Of a stretch of DNA of 7,011 nucleotides, positions 5,735 to 7,011 are shown piece by piece; positions within the stretch are counted from its first letter, which is position 1, and the number at the start of each line of letters is the position of its first letter. Source of the DNA: CAZEHJ01 sp964512485 (GTDB lineage Bacteria; Bacteroidota; Rhodothermia; Rhodothermales; UBA10348); the NCBI GenBank assembly GCA_964512485.1, contig CAZEHJ010000112.1, positions 1 through 7,011 on the forward strand, in the 5' to 3' direction. The translations under genes and the position numbers were made by a program. The notes below the pieces were generated by a model, which saw only the letters and a list, made by a program, of their open reading frames with translations, ran no database searches and was not told where the DNA came from.

Positions 5735-6883
5735 ATGGCCAAACAGACGAGAAAGCCTGCGGCTAAAAAGGCACCGGCGAAAAAGCGAACCTCGCGTTCG
5801 AAATCTGCTGCCGAGTCGCAGAGTGACGTCATCCCGAATGAACTGTCCCTGACAGTCGATTTTGCGACCTACCCGGCAGACAAATACAACCACACCGATT
5901 GCGGATTGTCCGAGGACGAGGTCCTCGCTATGTACCGCAACATGCTTCTGCAGAGGCGATTCGAAGAACGCGCTGCGCAGATGTATGGGAAACAGAAAAT
6001 TGCCGGATTCCTTCATCTGTACATCGGACAGGAAGCCATCTCAACCGGCACGGCAACGGCCATCAACATCGGACAAGATTCGGTCATCACAGCATACCGT
6101 GATCACGGCCACGGACTCGCTCTGGGCATGACCGCAAATGAAGGCATGGCCGAGATGTTTGGTAAAGTCGGAGGCTGCTCGCGGGGCAAAGGCGGATCCA
6201 TGCACTTCTTTTCGAAAGAGAAAGGACTGTTTGGGGGCCACGGAATCGTGGGCGCACACGTACCGGTCGGCGTAGGAATTGCGTTCGGTCACAAGTACAA
6301 GGAGAGCGGCGGTGTTGCCATCGCTTTTTATGGTGATGGTGCGGTCGGCCAGGGAGCAATCCACGAGGCTGCCAACCTGATGTCCGTCTATGAGTTGCCG
6401 GCAATATTGGTGGTCGAGAACAATCAGTATGCGATGGGTACCGCGGTTCACCGTGCATTCGGCCAGACTGAATTCAGTCATCATTCTGTGGCATACGATG
6501 TGAAGGGAGCGGTGGTCGACGGGATGGATGTCTTCGCGGTCTGCAAGGCCATGCAGGATCACGTCGCCCTGGCCCGTGAATTCAAACCAACGATGATGGA
6601 GATTCGAACGTATCGCTATCGCGGTCACTCGATGTCCGATCCTCAGAAGTACAGGACGAAGGAAGAGCTGGAATCCAAGAAGAATGAGGATCCCATTGTT
6701 CGCCTGAAGAGCTACATCCTGGAAAACAAGATTACGACGGCCGACACGCTGGATTCCATCGACGATGACGTCAAGCAGGAAGTCATGGCCTCAGTCGAGT
6801 TTGCAGAAGCCAGTCCGGTACCCGAGCTGAGTGAGATCTACGACAATGTCTACGAAGAAGGGGATTACCCTTTCCTTTCCTGA
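5735..6883 (+). CDS. pdhA: Pyruvate dehydrogenase E1 component, alpha subunit
   Basis: Together with E1 beta this thiamine diphosphate enzyme decarboxylates pyruvate and passes the acetyl group to the lipoyl domains of E2. The protein has 382 residues from ATG 5735; an upstream in-frame TTG (5723) is less likely. The E1 alpha core starts near residue 58. It includes FLHLYIGQEAISTG (92-105), AYRDHGHGLALG (120-131), the GKGGSMHFF loop (151-159) and FGGHGIVGAHVPVGVG (166-181). The ThDP/Mg motif begins at GDG (200-202) and ends at ENN (228-230). RYRGHSMSDP (294-303) is the regulated loop that is phosphorylated in mitochondrial homologues. Residues 2-24 form a Lys/Ala/Arg-rich tail (ten basic residues) that is not part of the fold and makes the protein longer than typical forms of about 330-360. 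The E1 beta gene follows after 40 bases, as usual for the complex. A branched-chain 2-oxoacid dehydrogenase is the main alternative; GIVGAHVPVGVG and the overall pattern favour pyruvate. Confidence 0.94.
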   Translation: MAKQTRKPAAKKAPAKKRTSRSKSAAESQSDVIPNELSLTVDFATYPADKYNHTDCGLSEDEVLAMYRNMLLQRRFEERAAQMYGKQKIAGFLHLYIGQEAISTGTATAINIGQDSVITAYRDHGHGLALGMTANEGMAEMFGKVGGCSRGKGGSMHFFSKEKGLFGGHGIVGAHVPVGVGIAFGHKYKESGGVAIAFYGDGAVGQGAIHEAANLMSVYELPAILVVENNQYAMGTAVHRAFGQTEFSHHSVAYDVKGAVVDGMDVFAVCKAMQDHVALAREFKPTMMEIRTYRYRGHSMSDPQKYRTKEELESKKNEDPIVRLKSYILENKITTADTLDSIDDDVKQEVMASVEFAEASPVPELSEIYDNVYEEGDYPFLS

Positions 6884-6923
6884 TGGTCGCCGACGCATAA
6901 ATCACATTTTTATAGAATAGATA

Positions 6924-7011
6924 ATGGCAATTTTACAGTACAGAGAAGCACTGCGAGCGGCGATGACCGAGGAAATGGAGCGTGATGAACGCGTTTTCCT
7001 GATGGGAGAAG
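6924..7011 (+). CDS. pdhB: Pyruvate dehydrogenase E1 component, beta subunit (first 29 residues, runs off the right edge)
   Basis: ATG 6924 opens a frame that continues to the window edge and encodes MAILQYREALRAAMTEEMER, then DERVFLMGE. This is the characteristic E1 beta N-terminus: a short strand, the REALRxAMxEEM helix and then DxxVFLMGE(D/E), which leads into the ThDP-binding domain. E1 beta contributes part of the ThDP site at the alpha-beta interface and the transketolase-like C-terminal domain, which is outside the window. The leader is AT-rich without a Shine-Dalgarno sequence. The 40-base gap to pdhA and the same direction indicate one transcript. Confidence 0.93.
   Translation, partial: MAILQYREALRAAMTEEMERDERVFLMGE

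Noticed and set aside
6041..6628. 195-residue minus-strand open frame inside pdhA
   Set aside because: It is wholly antisense to the conserved E1 alpha core and has no recognisable domain.

Overview
The window is an ordinary stretch of bacterial chromosome with moderate GC content and tightly packed genes. I see no mobile element, tRNA, rRNA or CRISPR array. Most starts are ATG codons with no clear Shine-Dalgarno sequence and AT-rich leaders. Together with the gene set (split pyruvate dehydrogenase E1 alpha and beta genes, an E. coli-type NADP isocitrate dehydrogenase, a DUF3524 glycosyltransferase and a DPM1-like mannosyltransferase), this suggests a heterotroph of the Bacteroidota/Rhodothermota/Balneolota group. 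That placement is an inference from style and gene content, not from a marker gene.

Layout. On the minus strand, 1-616 is the N-terminal part of a ComF-family phosphoribosyltransferase that runs off the left edge. A 136-base divergent spacer separates it from two plus-strand genes: a 76-residue protein of unknown function (753-983) and a 386-residue glycosyltransferase of the tRNA-queuosine alpha-mannosyltransferase (GTDC1/DUF3524) family (1026-2183). The latter converges on icd (2243-3484, minus) across a spacer holding a GC-rich hairpin. Upstream of icd, also on the minus strand, is a cluster read in the order: possible 67-residue ORF (5372-5575), ECF sigma factor (4702-5361), zinc-binding anti-sigma factor (4424-4705, sharing ATGA with the sigma gene) and a DPM1-like polyprenyl-phosphate mannosyltransferase (3641-4372). 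To the right, on the plus strand, are the pyruvate dehydrogenase E1 alpha gene (5735-6883) and the start of E1 beta (6924 to the right edge).

How the genes fit together. icd and pdhA/pdhB belong to central carbon metabolism: pyruvate to acetyl-CoA, and the isocitrate step of the TCA cycle. The sigma/anti-sigma pair is a regulatory module. The anti-sigma factor has the same Cys-His-Cys-Cys spacing as the redox switch protein RsrA. The spacer between this module and pdhA holds overlapping candidate divergent promoters centred on an inverted/direct repeat, so joint control is possible but unproven. Two proteins probably use GDP-mannose: the DPM1-like enzyme, and the DUF3524 enzyme if it keeps the donor of the human member.

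I found no clearly new multi-gene system. The points most worth a second look are the bacterial queuosine-mannosyltransferase homologue, the RsrA-like anti-sigma factor, the repeat-bearing divergent promoter region and the unknown small protein.
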